This document shows positions 62,909-64,000 of a DNA stretch of 64,000 bases, in pieces. The stretch is taken from assembly GCA_910587185.1 (NCBI GenBank), contig CAJULY010000006.1:1-64000 (forward strand). The letters run 5' to 3'. The translations under genes and the position numbers were made by a program. Each line of letters opens with the position of its first letter. Within the stretch, counting starts at the first letter, position 1. This DNA comes from an uncultured Muribaculaceae bacterium. Its GTDB lineage: Bacteria; Bacteroidota; Bacteroidia; Bacteroidales; Muribaculaceae. Below the pieces are notes generated by a model that saw nothing but the letters and a program-made list of their open reading frames with translations, did not search any database and was not told the DNA's origin.

Positions 62909-64000
62909 ATGACAGAAAAGATTCAGTTCCGGGGACGTCGCGCTATAGGATGGGTTGACGCATTGAGGATTCTGGCGTGTTTCATGGTGGTGCTTGCCCA
63001 TTGCTGCGACGGTTTCGTGGCTCAGTTCGACAGTGATCCGACGGCTTTTTATGCCGGAGTGACGATAGGGAGTCTGATGCGTGCGAGCGTGCCGCTTTTT
63101 GTAATGATGACCGGTGTCCTGCTGTTGCCTGTTCCGCAGACAGTGACGCTTTCTTCGTTTTATCGGAAAAGGGTGGGTCGTATCATCCCTCCGCTGGTAT
63201 TCTGGTCACTTGCGCTTCCTCCTATCGCCTATCTTTATTTTACCGGCTGGGGGAGCCATTCGCTCAATCCTTCGGTTGATATGAGCGCATATACTCCTGA
63301 GGGCCTGACAAACCGGCTGTGGAACTGGGTGCTCAATTTCAATTTCGACACCACTCCTCTGTGGTATCTCTATATGCTTCTGGGACTTTATCTGATCATG
63401 CCTCTCATCGGTTCATGGTTGCATGAGACTTCCAAGAAGGATATAAGGAATTTCCTGGGTGTATGGTTCATCACTCTTTTCCTCCCGTATGTCAAACTGT
63501 TCGCTCCCGCCATCGGCTATACCGGCAATTATGGCAACATGGATATTCTCGGGGCTTGTGACTGGAATGCATTCTCAACATTCTACTATGTTTCCGGTTT
63601 TATCGGATATCTCGTCCTGGCCTATTATCTTAAGACATATCCCCTGCAGTGGTCGGCTTCAAGACTGGCAATGGTGTTCGTTCCTCTGTTTGTTGTCGGT
63701 TACGCCATAACGGCAGGCGGTTTCATCTGGATGCAGCTGCATCATCCCGGAGATTACGCGTTCCTCGAGATTATATGGTATTTTACAGGAATAAATGTCT
63801 GGATGATGACCGTAGCCATGTTCGTTGCCGTTCAGAAAATCAATTTCAAAAGCCGTCGGTGGATGTCATGGCTCGCCTCGCTGACTTTCGGCATCTATCT
63901 TTGTCACTTCTTTTTTGTCATGGTGGCATACGATCTGTTTGATATCGCATGTCTTCCTTTTGCAATCCGCATCTTGCTGATGGCAGTCTCAGTATTTGCC
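62909..64000 (+). CDS. Acyltransferase-3 family membrane protein (partial, runs off the window)
   Basis: From the ATG at 62909 an open frame continues to the window end (364 codons without stop). It starts MTEKIQFRGRRAIGWVDALR and soon shows the acyltransferase-3 motif RILACFMVVLAHCCDGF with the catalytic His, followed by about ten membrane helices (LYMLLGLYLIMPLIGSWL, FGIYLCHFFFVMVAYDLF). Such enzymes O-acylate peptidoglycan, polysaccharide or other surface sugars. The target is unknown because the C-terminus and the next genes lie outside the window. Confidence 0.87.
   Translation, partial: MTEKIQFRGRRAIGWVDALRILACFMVVLAHCCDGFVAQFDSDPTAFYAGVTIGSLMRASVPLFVMMTGVLLLPVPQTVTLSSFYRKRVGRIIPPLVFWSLALPPIAYLYFTGWGSHSLNPSVDMSAYTPEGLTNRLWNWVLNFNFDTTPLWYLYMLLGLYLIMPLIGSWLHETSKKDIRNFLGVWFITLFLPYVKLFAPAIGYTGNYGNMDILGACDWNAFSTFYYVSGFIGYLVLAYYLKTYPLQWSASRLAMVFVPLFVVGYAITAGGFIWMQLHHPGDYAFLEIIWYFTGINVWMMTVAMFVAVQKINFKSRRWMSWLASLTFGIYLCHFFFVMVAYDLFDIACLPFAIRILLMAVSVFA

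Noticed and set aside
1..64000. Search for CRISPR arrays, tRNA or rRNA genes, complete insertion sequences and prophage genes
   Set aside because: No regular spaced repeats, no tRNA-like cloverleafs, no transposase or integrase frames and no phage structural genes were seen by eye; a covariance or HMM search could still find small items.

Overview
This window comes from a gut-type Bacteroidales chromosome, most likely Muribaculaceae or a close relative (inference). The evidence is SusC/SusD pairs, an ECF sigma/FecR pair, GLPGLI proteins, LxxC-type lipoboxes, OMP_b-brl and TonB-dependent barrels, a group B [FeFe] hydrogenase, and many promoters of the Bacteroidetes type (TTTG, about 20 nt, then TAnnTTTG).

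Layout. 1-3.4 kb: a decayed accessory patch with a headless ATPase/Toprim protein, a RhuM stub, a zeta-toxin stub behind its small partner gene, and a frameshifted YhcG/DUF1016 nuclease. 3.6-9 kb: a [FeFe] hydrogenase operon, hydA-hydE-hydG-hydF, then a 58-residue winged-helix protein. 9-13.9 kb: a TonB receptor, a secreted DUF362 protein, a sugar O-acetyltransferase and a divergent AraC regulator whose message looks leaderless. 13.9-16.6 kb (minus strand): a tightly packed run of small enzymes (DUF3795, YciI, ANT-like nucleotidyltransferase, tautomerase, GNAT, GrpB, CatB-like) joined by ATGA overlaps. Two of these are broken, one by a removable 29-bp palindromic insertion. 16.6-26.4 kb: small exported proteins, a CMD-cupin protein, pncB, ychF, and pyrG-yidC-ferritin. 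26.7-30.8 kb: a large beta-barrel protein and two GYF_2-domain membrane proteins.

30.9-41.2 kb: a polysaccharide utilisation locus with ECF sigma, FecR anti-sigma, STN-domain SusC, SusD, a GH20 hexosaminidase and a Ser-type sulfatase. The enzymes suggest sulfated, GlcNAc/GalNAc-containing host glycans such as mucin (inference). A TlpA-like thioredoxin faces it.

42.5-53.3 kb: a vitamin B12 acquisition region. A PKD-type surface lipoprotein lies upstream of a cobalamin riboswitch with a candidate leader terminator. The riboswitch is followed by BtuG, BtuB, a DUF4465 lipoprotein, a DUF418 membrane protein and BtuF-BtuC-BtuD. Together these cover capture at the surface, passage through the outer membrane and ATP-driven import.

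53.2-60.2 kb (minus strand): BlaI-type repressor, M56 metallopeptidase, outer-membrane barrel and three paralogous GLPGLI proteins, preceded by a perfect 18-bp inverted repeat lying on the promoter. This is the best candidate for a poorly described regulated surface system. 60.3-64 kb: an esterase/ATP-grasp pair, a small monooxygenase and the start of an acyltransferase that runs off the window. I saw no tRNA, rRNA, CRISPR array, complete insertion sequence or prophage.
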